Of a stretch of DNA of 37,551 nucleotides, positions 1 to 7,804 are shown one piece after another. Numbering within the stretch: the stretch's first letter is position 1; each line of letters begins with the position of its first letter. The stretch covers positions 1 through 37,551 of the forward strand of contig CALEAD010000048.1 of the NCBI GenBank assembly GCA_937943625.1, read 5' to 3'. A program made the translations under genes and the position numbers. Origin of the DNA: an uncultured Anaerolineae bacterium. GTDB lineage: Bacteria > Chloroflexota > Anaerolineae > Promineifilales > Promineifilaceae. The notes beneath the pieces are model-generated. The model searched no databases and was not told where the DNA came from. It saw only the letters and a list, made by a program, of their open reading frames with translations.

Positions 1-126
1 ATGCTTATGGCCGCTATGCCTTTGCCACAATTGTCGCCGGAGGAAGCCACCTATTTAGTTGTTAAACATCTTGATAATCGGACGCAATCCCGCAAATCTC
101 GCTTGAGAAGCGGCTCAAGTCCTTAA
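1..126 (+). CDS. C-terminal end of an unrecognised protein (partial)
   Basis: The first reading frame is open from base 1 and stops with TAA at 124-126, giving 41 residues that end in a basic, serine-rich tail (SRKSRLRSGSSP). The window begins inside or exactly at the start of this frame, so the true start cannot be judged. The sequence is too short to assign to a family. A hairpin (CCTTAAT / ATTAAGG, 121-147) overlaps the stop codon, which fits the end of a gene. It could also be a chance frame; I lean weakly toward a real gene end. Confidence 0.3.
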   Translation: MLMAAMPLPQLSPEEATYLVVKHLDNRTQSRKSRLRSGSSP

Positions 127-147
127 TGTGACATTGTCGTATTAAGG
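121..147 (+). terminator. Hairpin at the stop codon of the partial first gene
   Basis: CCTTAAT and ATTAAGG form a 7-bp stem around a 13-base loop. There is no long T tract directly after it, so a terminator role is only possible. Confidence 0.25.
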
Positions 148-170
148 AAGTTACAAAAAGTCTTGTAAGC

Positions 171-232
171 AAACCTGACAGGTTTTAGGAAATTTACCGG
201 ATGTGGCATAGTTGGCAAACCTGTCAGGTTTT
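171..232. repeat. Two copies of AAACCTGNCAGGTTT palindrome
   Basis: AAACCTGACAGGTTT (171-185) and AAACCTGTCAGGTTT (217-231) are near-perfect palindromes with 7-bp arms. They are about 30 bp apart in the 190-bp gap before the eCIS-core gene. Related half-sites occur at 6415-6425 and 6465-6474. They look like a dispersed intergenic repeat or a regulator-binding palindrome. Apart from these and the hairpin at 121-147, nothing else is recognisable between 127 and 315. Confidence 0.5.
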
Positions 233-315
233 TGAGAACTTTTTGTGAACACTTGACAAGTGAACCCTAAGGTTATCAGGCACCGCTTTTTCTTTTGTAC
301 AGGGGTATAGACACG

Positions 316-2409
316 ATGAAGAAAGATAAATTTGTGAAACCGGATAGGCAGAATGGCAATGGCAAACGGCCGCTCCTCAAACCATCAACCACCACGCAAG
401 ATACGCCACAGGCACCCCTTGAGACCACGCTTTCCAGCAACCCGGCGCAGTTACAACAAATCATTGGCAACCGCGCTATCGGCCGGCTGCTGTTCCAGCG
501 CAAAATGATGCTCGGCCCCGTTGGCGACAAATATGAGCAAGAGGCCGATGCCGTTGCCAGCCAGGTGATGGCCTCACTCGCCAGCCAGGCAGCTAACCAG
601 CCAACCAGCCAGCCTCCCGCCGCGCAACGCCAGGAAGAAGAAGAATTGCAAATGAAGCCGCTGCCTGCCATCTCTGCGCTTCAGCGGCAAGGAGAAGAAG
701 AGGAAGAACTGCAAGCCAAATCTTTGGTGCAGCGGCAAGAAGGAGAGGAAGAGCTACAGGCCAAATCTTTGGTGCAGCGGCAAGAAGAGGAAGAGCTGCA
801 AGCCAAACGCGACCCCATGCTGGAAGGGGGTGTTCTTGGCGCCGATATTGAAGGCGCCGTGCAAAGCGCCAGGGCAGGCGGCCACCCCTTGCCGGTCGCC
901 GCGCGCGCGCCGATGGAGCAGGCCTTTGGCGCTGACTTTAGCGGCGTGAAGGTTCACACAGATGGCCAGGCAGATGCCCTGAATCGTTCGCTGCAAGCGC
1001 GCGCCTTTACCACCGGCCAAGACATCTTTTTCCGCAGCGGTGCGTACAACCCGACCAGTCGCGGGGGGCAAGAGTTAATTGCGCACGAACTGACGCACGT
1101 GGTGCAGCAGAATGGAAACACGATTCGCCGTAAAGGGATTGAACCGGGAGATGCTCTGCCCACAATGCAAGAGATGACCGCCGCACACTTGAAAACTCAA
1201 TTGGGGCTAGAAGCGGAACAGACAACACGTGAGGATGCTATTGCCAACTACATTGCTTTGCATGAGCTGGCACACGCGCAGGCCAATATCAAAAATCCGC
1301 TTTTTATGATGACGCTGTTTAATGCGTATGTAACAGGAAAAAACAAGAAGATTGAAGATTACTCGGTCTCGTTTGTGGATGATTTTGTGCAGGCGGCAAC
1401 CCCAATGCTGGCAAGCGCAGCAACCATGCGCGACGCCAAAAACAGCTTGCTGCGTGCCGTAGCCAGGCAAAATCCAGAGTATGCCTCATTTGGCAGTCAA
1501 TTTTTTGCCGCAACCTCAGAGTATACGCAGAAATTAGCAGAGGCAAATGCGCCTGCCGCACGCGATGAGAAGGTGTTGGCAACCCAGTACCTGGCAGGGC
1601 GTCAGGGTGTGCAAATTGCCGAACAGCTCACGTCTAAGCAAGAAAAAAAGGCGTTTGGCGAAGCGCTGAAGAAAATGACGACCGTACAGTTATTGTTAAA
1701 TCCGCCCAAGAGTGGGCTCAGCGGTATGGGACAAGGGTGGAAAGGTGGTGGATCGGTGGCCGATTCGGGCAATATCGTTGAGGAACCCCCGGAAACTGGA
1801 AACCCGGCTGTGCGCACGAATATAGACAACGGCACTTTTGCCAAAAATCTGGAAGCGGCAAATCAGTTCATTAAATTTATCGTTGAGCCACAACTGCTGC
1901 GGGAAATTCCTAAACCAGAAATCCATGTACACCTGGATTATAGCTCTGGCCCTAAACACCCCAAGGGGTTCCGCGCGTTTCAGAGCGGGAAAACGGTGCA
2001 CGTGGCGCAAAATGAAGATACGGCAATCATTGTGCATGAAATAGGCCATTACCTGGAGTCCCACCTGCCAACGGATGTGTGGCATGATATTCGCCTGCTG
2101 ATTGAGCAGCGCCACAAGGCGGCAGGAGGCGGCACGGTGGCGCTGCAAGGCGCCGGTGGTAAAAAGGATAAGGAAGGGCGTTTTGCCGGTGAATACGGCG
2201 CTACGGGCAAGTATACATCACGAGCATATGCCAGCGGCGACAGTGAAATGATGTCTATGACGCTGGAATACTTTGCCGCCAAGGGGAATGCAAAAGAGAT
2301 GATTGAAAACGATCCGCAGCAGGCCGCTCTCATTTTGCGCGGAGTACGGCCGAAAGAATATGCCAGCACGAATGAACTACGGCCGTTTGACAAGTATCTG
2401 CCGCAGTAA
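316..2409 (+). CDS. eCIS-core (DUF4157) protein with C-terminal zincin-like domain
   Basis: About 697 residues. An N-terminal low-complexity segment (residues about 95-160) carries repeated QRQEEEELQAK-type units, as often seen in proteins of this family. Residues about 190-265 form the eCIS_core/DUF4157 domain, running from HPLPVAARAPMEQAFG to the HELTHVVQQ motif at 257. Family knowledge: DUF4157 marks proteins associated with extracellular contractile injection systems, often cargo or toxins with variable C-termini. Here the C-terminal part has HEIGH at 574-578 followed by an acidic segment (GDSEMMSMTLEYF), a zincin-like arrangement. HELAH at 316-320 is a third HExxH. The start is ATG 316 with AGGGG about 10 bases upstream; an upstream TTG at 295 is in frame but less likely. 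No injection-system structural genes are in the window. The next gene follows within 20 bp and is probably co-transcribed. Confidence 0.85.
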   Translation: MKKDKFVKPDRQNGNGKRPLLKPSTTTQDTPQAPLETTLSSNPAQLQQIIGNRAIGRLLFQRKMMLGPVGDKYEQEADAVASQVMASLASQAANQPTSQPPAAQRQEEEELQMKPLPAISALQRQGEEEEELQAKSLVQRQEGEEELQAKSLVQRQEEEELQAKRDPMLEGGVLGADIEGAVQSARAGGHPLPVAARAPMEQAFGADFSGVKVHTDGQADALNRSLQARAFTTGQDIFFRSGAYNPTSRGGQELIAHELTHVVQQNGNTIRRKGIEPGDALPTMQEMTAAHLKTQLGLEAEQTTREDAIANYIALHELAHAQANIKNPLFMMTLFNAYVTGKNKKIEDYSVSFVDDFVQAATPMLASAATMRDAKNSLLRAVARQNPEYASFGSQFFAATSEYTQKLAEANAPAARDEKVLATQYLAGRQGVQIAEQLTSKQEKKAFGEALKKMTTVQLLLNPPKSGLSGMGQGWKGGGSVADSGNIVEEPPETGNPAVRTNIDNGTFAKNLEAANQFIKFIVEPQLLREIPKPEIHVHLDYSSGPKHPKGFRAFQSGKTVHVAQNEDTAIIVHEIGHYLESHLPTDVWHDIRLLIEQRHKAAGGGTVALQGAGGKKDKEGRFAGEYGATGKYTSRAYASGDSEMMSMTLEYFAAKGNAKEMIENDPQQAALILRGVRPKEYASTNELRPFDKYLPQ
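690..810 (+). repeat. Tandem coding repeat in the eCIS-core protein
   Basis: Units of roughly 48-51 bp encoding LQAKSLVQRQEGEE-like peptides repeat in tandem between the N-terminus and the DUF4157 domain. Units differ by whole codons in the number of Glu residues, which suggests expansion and contraction by slippage or recombination. Confidence 0.7.
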
Positions 2410-2426
2410 TGCAAAAGGAGGTGGTC

Positions 2427-3140
2427 ATGCCTGCTCAAATAACTTTCCCCCTCGAAGATGTGAATCTGCTGCGCCGCCGCGCCAGGGATGCCTGGGCAGA
2501 TCGGTTCCCGGAAGAGACGCCAGAGGGATGGAGTATTAGTCCACTGGATTTACGACCGTTTCTGACCGTCTTCACCCCCCTCAAACTCAAGCCCGGTTAC
2601 ATCTTGCGTGCTTATCAGTTCCGCTACCGTCGAGATGGTCATACGCTGGTATGGGCGCTGCCGGAAACGGCCGTTTTCCCCCCACCGGACCCTTACGCAG
2701 AAGACGATCCTCCACCGCCGCCAGCTGCGCTGCAAAACATCATGGATGTTATTGAAGGAGACGGCACGCCCTGGTCTTATTTATGCGCTTCAATTTTCGC
2801 ACGCGAAGTGAGCGAGATCGGCACATTTGGTCATGGCAGCCGTTGGGCCGCTCACCATCTGCTGGGCGCAGACCCGTGGGAGACAGCAGCGGCAAGCCAG
2901 CCCACTTCGCCCGACAGAGGACCAACCGGCACAGCCTGGCAATGGCACATGCCCAAACCGAAAAGTTGGTTGCCATCTGTGGCCATAAACGGCCGTCAGC
3001 CAGTGGTCACCCTCTACACCTACTGCGGCCTGGGCGTACAAATCATTACGCAACACGTAGACATTTACGAGACTGGCTCTTATCGCTTCACCGCGCAGGA
3101 AAGAACCCTGGCCAGCGGCCCGCGCGGGTACGTATGGTAA
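2427..3140 (+). CDS. Hypothetical protein, partner of the eCIS-core gene
   Basis: About 237 residues, no recognised family. An ATG at 2409 overlaps the upstream stop (TAATG), but a very strong Shine-Dalgarno sequence (AAAGGAGGTGG, 2413-2423) sits at the correct distance from ATG 2427, so I chose that start. The protein is soluble-looking with no signal peptide or membrane segment, a proline-rich stretch near residue 90 (PPPDPYAEDDPPPPP), and many Trp and Tyr residues. The 17-bp gap to the eCIS-core gene implies one operon, so a chaperone, immunity or substrate-linked role is conceivable, but only context supports that. Confidence 0.7.
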   Translation: MPAQITFPLEDVNLLRRRARDAWADRFPEETPEGWSISPLDLRPFLTVFTPLKLKPGYILRAYQFRYRRDGHTLVWALPETAVFPPPDPYAEDDPPPPPAALQNIMDVIEGDGTPWSYLCASIFAREVSEIGTFGHGSRWAAHHLLGADPWETAAASQPTSPDRGPTGTAWQWHMPKPKSWLPSVAINGRQPVVTLYTYCGLGVQIITQHVDIYETGSYRFTAQERTLASGPRGYVW

Positions 3141-3218
3141 CTTCGCAGAGGGTGATTTCCGCGTCAGCTGCGGGTTGCCGCCGTCAACTGCCGCACATAA
3201 GGACGCGGGAAGTGGGGG

Positions 3219-3248
3219 TTGCCATAGTCGAATCCTTTCGCCTACAAT
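3219..3248 (+). promoter_or_regulatory. Putative sigma70-type promoter before the GON-protein operon
   Basis: TTGCCA (3219-3224), an 18-bp spacer, then TACAAT (3243-3248). The predicted start site lies about 20 bases before the small ORF at 3276. Confidence 0.5.
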
Positions 3249-3275
3249 GGTATAGGTGATTTGCCTTGCCTGGAT

Positions 3276-3437
3276 ATGACCACTGGTCAGGCAGACATAG
3301 AAGGAGTGAACAAAGAGACAAACCGCCAGGCACAGTTTGCCGCCGATTTGCAGAAATTAGCAGAGCGCATTCGCGAAACGGCCGTTGCCCTTTCTGCGCC
3401 ATCCCCTCAGCCTGCGGACCGCTCAACCCCACAATGA
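3276..3437 (+). CDS. Small hypothetical protein (53 aa), coupled to the GON protein
   Basis: ATG 3276 opens a 53-codon frame, MTTGQADIEG..., with a predicted amphipathic helix in the middle (QAQFAADLQKLAERIRETAV) and a proline/serine tail. Its TGA overlaps the ATG of the next gene in an ATGA junction (3434-3437), the classic sign of translational coupling. A GTG at 3306 is an alternative start, but the sequence AGAAGGAG abuts it. The putative promoter at 3219-3248 lies just upstream. It is too short to assign; it may be a small cytoplasmic partner of the membrane protein that follows. Confidence 0.55.
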   Translation: MTTGQADIEGVNKETNRQAQFAADLQKLAERIRETAVALSAPSPQPADRSTPQ

Positions 3438-4282
3438 ACCCACCCGCATCAGAAAACATGCGCCGTGATTGTCCCCCCTGGCTGCCCTGCTGGGCCTGGG
3501 CGGGGCTATTGCTGGTGCTCATCCTCACCCTGGCCGTGGCCCTGTTCGCTGTTTTGCGCGCGGAAACGCCACCGGTAGAAGAAGTAGCGGCAACGGCCGT
3601 TGCCAGCATCCTCCTCACTGCCACCGCCCAGGCCACGCCGATGGTCACGCTCACCATCGCCCTGCCCACCCCCACGCCGACGCCGCGCGTCTTGCCCGCC
3701 ACCTGCGCCGACATCCGCACCCAGCACCCCAACGCCGGTGATGGCGAATACACCCTCTTTGTGGCAGGAGACGGCCGTTTCCCCCTCACCCTCTACTGCC
3801 ACGACATGCGCACCAACCCGCGCGAGTACCTTACCCTACCCAACAGCAGCGCCAACTACGCCCTTATTGCCTACCCCGAAGGCGCGCTGATCACCCGCTA
3901 CGCAAAAATTCGCCTCAACCCCACCTCCCTGGTCGTGGACGTGACTGATTACACCTTTACCACCACCCAGGAGCCCGTGCCCGGTTATATCCCCATCTCC
4001 CCGGACAATCTGGCCAGTTATCCGGTGCTGCACAGCAACTACGCCCATGCCCTGGGCTGCAATCGCGGCATAGCCAGCGCGCCTGCCGGGGCCGCAGCAA
4101 TAGACCTGAGCGGCACGCCACTGGCGCTGGCCGAGTTTGTGCAATTTGCCGCCAGCGGCACAGCGGTTGTTTCCGCCTCGGCCGACATTAGCCCCGACCA
4201 CCAGCGCGCCACCCTAAACGCCAACGGCCGTTGCGGGCTAATGGCTCCTGTTGGCCCCCTCACCCTGGTCTATACGCCATAA
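3434..4282 (+). CDS. Membrane-anchored GON-domain protein
   Basis: About 282 residues. Residues about 13-40 are a single membrane segment (WAGLLLVLILTLAVALFAVL) followed by a Thr/Pro-rich linker. From about residue 87 the sequence CADIRTQHPNAGDGEYTLF...YCHDMRTNPREYLTLPN matches the GON domain, first described at the C-terminus of ADAMTS-9/GON-1 and also found in secreted bacterial proteins. The domain would lie outside the cell, tethered by the N-terminal helix. Conserved Cys residues could form disulphides. The frame is open back to 3266, but ATG 3434 is preferred because it overlaps the stop of the 53-aa ORF and places the membrane helix near the N-terminus. Ligand and function are unknown. 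Confidence 0.75.
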   Translation: MNPPASENMRRDCPPWLPCWAWAGLLLVLILTLAVALFAVLRAETPPVEEVAATAVASILLTATAQATPMVTLTIALPTPTPTPRVLPATCADIRTQHPNAGDGEYTLFVAGDGRFPLTLYCHDMRTNPREYLTLPNSSANYALIAYPEGALITRYAKIRLNPTSLVVDVTDYTFTTTQEPVPGYIPISPDNLASYPVLHSNYAHALGCNRGIASAPAGAAAIDLSGTPLALAEFVQFAASGTAVVSASADISPDHQRATLNANGRCGLMAPVGPLTLVYTP

Positions 4283-4369
4283 CTAACGTTGTTTTTTTCT
4301 GGCAAGTTCGCTTAGTTGCAGCTAACATATCAGCCAATTTGCACCGATTGCGCCCAAGATGAGGAGCAG

Positions 4370-5899
4370 ATGTTAGCAAAAGTTGTCAGTTGTGCCATTG
4401 TTGGCCTGGAAGCAGAAATGGTGGACGTGGAGGTAGACGTGATCAACGGCTACCCCAACTTCGCCATTGTCGGCCTGCCTGATGCGGCTGTGCGCGAAAG
4501 CCGCGACCGCGTGCACGCCGCCATCAAAAACAGCGGCCTGCAATTCCCCGGCAACAAGCGCATCACGGTAAACCTGGCGCCGGCCGACCTGCGCAAGGAG
4601 GGGCCAGCCTATGACCTGCCCATTGCCGTCGGCGTGCTGGCTGCCACGCAGCAAATCTGGTCAGACAGGCTGGAAAATGGCGTTTTCCTGGGTGAACTGT
4701 CGCTGGATGGCGCAACGCGCCCCACCAAAGGGATTTTGCCAATGGCGGCCATGGCGCGGGCACGCGGCTATGCGCGCGTGTTTGTGCCAGCAGCCAATGC
4801 CGGCGAGGCTGCCCTGGTTCCAGACGTTGAGGTGCTGCCGGTGACGAGCCTGACGGAGCTGGTCGGGCACCTGACGGGATTACGGCCGTTGACCCCCCTG
4901 CACATAAACCTGCAAAACGCCTTTGACGTAGAACCAGCCTACACTACCGATTTTGCCGACATCATGGGGCAGGAACACGTCAAGCGGGCGCTAGAGGTAG
5001 CGGCCGCCGGCAGCCATAACCTGCTAATGACCGGACCACCCGGCTCCGGCAAAACCCTATTGGCCAAAGCCCTGCCAGGCATCTTGCCCCGCATGACAAT
5101 AGATGAGGCGCTGGAAGTGACCAAAATCTACAGCGTTGCCGGGCTGCTGCCACCAGAGACCCCGCTCATCCGCGAACGGCCGTTTCGCGCCCCCCACCAC
5201 ACCATCAGCTACGCCGGGCTGGTAGGCGGAGGCGCCTGGCCCCGCCCCGGCGAAATCTCCCTCTCCCATCGCGGCGTTCTCTTCCTCGACGAACTGCCCG
5301 AATTTGGCGCCAACCTCATCGAAGTCCTGCGCCAACCGCTTGAAGGACGTCCCCGCGAAGTTTCCATTTCCCGTGCTTCTGGTTCCGTCACCTACCCCGC
5401 CAACTTCATGCTCATTGCCGCGCAAAATCCCTGCCCCTGCGGTTACTACGGCGACCCGACCCATGCCTGCACCTGCAGCAACACCATGATTACTCGCTAC
5501 CAAAAGCGCATCTCCGGCCCACTGATGGACCGCATAGACCTGCACATAGACGTGCCCCGCGTAGAGTTCGAGAAACTCACGGCGCAACGGCGCGGCGAAC
5601 CCTCGGCACACATTCGCGCCCGCGTAGAAGCGGCGCGCCGGCGCCAGGCAGCGCGCTTTGACCAGACCGACCTACTCACCAACGCCGACATGGGGCCAGG
5701 CGAAGTGCGTGAATTTTGCAGCCTGGACGAAACCGGCCGTCGCCTGATGAAAAGCGCCATGGCACAAATGGGGTTAAGCGCCCGCGCCTTTCATCGCGTC
5801 CTCAAAGTGGCACGCACCATTGCCGATCTGGCCGGAGCCGAACAAATTCAGCCCGCGCACCTAGCCGAAGCGCTGCAATACCGCCCACGTATACCCTGA
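4370..5899 (+). CDS. YifB/ComM family Mg-chelatase-like AAA+ ATPase
   Basis: 509 residues, the usual length for this family. The N-terminal ChlI-like domain starts MLAKVVSCAIVGLEAEMVDVE and contains GLPDAAVRESRDRV. The AAA+ core has Walker A GPPGSGKT at 222-229 and Walker B VLFLDELPEF at about 303-312. A Cys cluster (CPCG at 355-358, then CTC) and the Mg_chelatase C-terminal helical domain follow. Family knowledge: ComM is a hexameric helicase that promotes branch migration during natural transformation, but many non-competent bacteria carry YifB homologues of uncertain role. ATG 4370 follows GAGGAG closely; the frame is open to a TTG at 4316, which would add an unconserved tail. No other competence gene is seen nearby. 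Confidence 0.93.
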   Translation: MLAKVVSCAIVGLEAEMVDVEVDVINGYPNFAIVGLPDAAVRESRDRVHAAIKNSGLQFPGNKRITVNLAPADLRKEGPAYDLPIAVGVLAATQQIWSDRLENGVFLGELSLDGATRPTKGILPMAAMARARGYARVFVPAANAGEAALVPDVEVLPVTSLTELVGHLTGLRPLTPLHINLQNAFDVEPAYTTDFADIMGQEHVKRALEVAAAGSHNLLMTGPPGSGKTLLAKALPGILPRMTIDEALEVTKIYSVAGLLPPETPLIRERPFRAPHHTISYAGLVGGGAWPRPGEISLSHRGVLFLDELPEFGANLIEVLRQPLEGRPREVSISRASGSVTYPANFMLIAAQNPCPCGYYGDPTHACTCSNTMITRYQKRISGPLMDRIDLHIDVPRVEFEKLTAQRRGEPSAHIRARVEAARRRQAARFDQTDLLTNADMGPGEVREFCSLDETGRRLMKSAMAQMGLSARAFHRVLKVARTIADLAGAEQIQPAHLAEALQYRPRIP

Positions 5900-5947
5900 C
5901 AGCGGTCGGTAGGCATTTACGAAGGAGTTCCCCATGAGCGGGGCACA

Positions 5948-6026
5948 CCACGATAGATGAAAATGGAACGCAGGTTAGCCATCGGCGGTCAGCGGTCCGC
6001 CGTCAGCGATCATTTTCCGAGGAGGC
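5948..6026 (+). repeat. Leader repeat, copy A, carrying the RBS of the next gene
   Basis: Shares with 12511-12633 the blocks CACGAT(A)GATGAAAATGG, ACGCAGGTTA, GCGGTCCGCCGT and ATTTTCCGAGGAGGC. Copy A is about 79 bp, copy B about 123 bp because of an extra central segment. The GAGGAGG at the 3' end acts as the Shine-Dalgarno sequence of the downstream start. Confidence 0.75.
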
Positions 6027-6029
6027 CAC

Positions 6030-6317
6030 ATGCCACCATTCTGGATGGGATTTATGGTAGGGGTGACAAGCGCCGTGATTGGCTCTATCGTCGAGTGGCG
6101 GCTGCTGCGGCGGCAAACCAAAGACGTAGAGCGTGTGCCAGGCTGCATGATGCTGATGGCTGGTGGCCTGGGTTTTGTGGGCGCGCTCAGCATCCTGATC
6201 GGTCTGATCGTTCGCAGTTTGCCCCTTGTGCTGCTCCTGGGCCTGGGGGTTATCACCGGTTTCTGGTTGGGGTTTATCCTCATGGCCATCATCTGGTACC
6301 TGTTTGTGCGGCAATAG
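6030..6317 (+). CDS. Small three-helix membrane protein, unknown function
   Basis: 95 residues, almost entirely hydrophobic, with predicted membrane segments at about 3-19 (short), 38-58 and 62-92. A charged loop (RRQTKDVERV) separates the first and second. ATG 6030 is set by the strong GAGGAGG eight bases upstream, which lies in a dispersed repeat. No family is recognised. Its neighbours (YifB upstream, TPR protein downstream) give no functional hint. Confidence 0.7.
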   Translation: MPPFWMGFMVGVTSAVIGSIVEWRLLRRQTKDVERVPGCMMLMAGGLGFVGALSILIGLIVRSLPLVLLLGLGVITGFWLGFILMAIIWYLFVRQ

Positions 6318-6666
6318 TGAGAGTGCAATCGGTCAGTTTGTGCTTGCTTAGTCGCCTGCTGTGGATTATGATCCAGACTAAGCACGCTGTAGTATGCACA
6401 GTCGTAACCATTCAAACCTGACAGCTCTCTGTTAGCGTGGCTATCTGTCGGATATGTCGCGAAATCCTGTCAGGTCTGTATGGGTGCATTGCCAGCTGTT
6501 TAATTTGTTTGCTGGCCAACAGCTTGCAGTAAACAAATCAACCATCAGACCTATCCACAAAGCCTTAGCAGCTATAGGGCATTAAGAAAAGAGCGCCGCA
6601 ACAGGTAAAAGCAGTGACACTTTGATAGCCTGAAAGCTCTTTGTCACCTACCAACGAGGTACCACA
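6318..6666. other. Intergenic region with partial AAACCTGACAG palindrome
   Basis: About 350 bp without a convincing gene. It holds AAACCTGACAG (6415-6425) and the inverted CTGTCAGGT (about 6466-6474), related to the palindromes at 171-232, here separated by about 40 bases. I see no clear promoter consensus, although the TPR gene downstream needs one. Confidence 0.4.
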
Positions 6667-7758
6667 ATGGCAGGCAACCAGGCCCAATACCAGGAAGCAA
6701 TTCGACGCGCAAAGCTCTATAACCAACAAAAAGAGTGGACCAAAGCAATCGGCGTGCTGCGGATTGCCATTAACGAGTTTCCCGCTCTGCCTGAGCCCTA
6801 TGATCTCTTGGGTCAGGCGTGTGCTGGGTTGCGCCAGTGGGACAGAGCGCTGGACGTTTATAAACGGGCGGCGCGTTACTCGGGCGGCAACATTGCCTAT
6901 TTGAACAAAGTGGCGGATATGCAGGAGCGCCTGGGGCAGCTTAGCGAAGCCGGACAGACGTACATGGCCGCCGGCGAACTGCAAATGCGCAAGAATAATT
7001 TAGAGCTGGCGGAGTCTAACTGGCTGCGCGCCATTCGTTTGGAGCCAAATTTGCTTGGCGCTCACCGCCGTCTGGCAATGCTGTACCAGCGGCAGAACAA
7101 TGTGGCCGCAGCCGTGCGGGAGTACCTGGCAATCGCCCGCATTCTGGATATGCGCGGCGAGAAAAAGCAGGCGTTACAAATGTGCAAGGCAGCCTTACGC
7201 CTGGACCCAGAAAATAATGATGTGCTGAAAGCGGTGGAACTGATTCGCTATGGTGAAGCAGCTATACCTGAACCAGACGAGGAGCCCGGCAGCATCCCCC
7301 CCCAGGCACAAGAGGTGAGTGAAGAACCTAGCCTGGCCGATACAGTGCGGCAAATGGCGGCCGTCTTGGAAGCGGAGCGACAGCAGCGGGTGCCTGCGCC
7401 AGTGACGGAGGTGGGCCCAGTGCAGGCGGCTAACCAACTGGCTCAGGAACAACTGGCTGCAGAGATTTTCCGCGATGAAGAGGATGAAGATGTGCTGTAT
7501 GGCACGGGAGAAGGGCTGAGCAAGCTGGAACGGGATGCGTTGATTGGTCAGGGGATTGATTTTCAATCGCGTGGCCAACTGGCGGATGCCATTACTTGTT
7601 ATGAAAAAGCAATTCGGGGGGGCCTAAATTTACCAGCAGTGCACTATGTATTGGGCCTGCTGTACCTTCAACAAGGGCAGCGCGCAGCAGCAGCAGCATC
7701 TTTGAAGCGGGCAGCAGAAGATTTAAATTATCGCGCGGCTGTGCAGGCTTTGTGGTAA
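6667..7758 (+). CDS. Tetratricopeptide-repeat protein
   Basis: 363 residues, cytoplasmic. TPR helices occupy about 8-180, with typical spacing of Ala/Gly/Tyr and LEPNLLGAHRRLAMLY-type units. An acidic, low-complexity middle (about 195-290, with FRDEEDEDVLYG) follows. Two further TPR units lie at the C-terminus (QGIDFQSRGQLADAITCYEKA and a following VHYVLGLLYLQQGQ unit). TPRs mediate protein-protein contacts, so this is likely a scaffold. ATG 6667 follows CGAGG. It lies 46 bp upstream of the hybrid histidine kinase on the same strand and may act in the same signalling pathway, which is inference from position only. Confidence 0.85.
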   Translation: MAGNQAQYQEAIRRAKLYNQQKEWTKAIGVLRIAINEFPALPEPYDLLGQACAGLRQWDRALDVYKRAARYSGGNIAYLNKVADMQERLGQLSEAGQTYMAAGELQMRKNNLELAESNWLRAIRLEPNLLGAHRRLAMLYQRQNNVAAAVREYLAIARILDMRGEKKQALQMCKAALRLDPENNDVLKAVELIRYGEAAIPEPDEEPGSIPPQAQEVSEEPSLADTVRQMAAVLEAERQQRVPAPVTEVGPVQAANQLAQEQLAAEIFRDEEDEDVLYGTGEGLSKLERDALIGQGIDFQSRGQLADAITCYEKAIRGGLNLPAVHYVLGLLYLQQGQRAAAAASLKRAAEDLNYRAAVQALW

Positions 7759-7804
7759 AAAATTTAATAAGAGCGAGGCGCGTGACAGATTCGCGCGAGA
7801 AGCT

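Noticed and set aside
1696..2148. 150-aa minus-strand frame opposite the eCIS-core gene
   Set aside because: Antisense of a zincin-like coding segment; no start signal or family features.
5057..5611. 184-aa minus-strand frame opposite yifB
   Set aside because: Gly/Val-rich shadow of the conserved AAA+ core.
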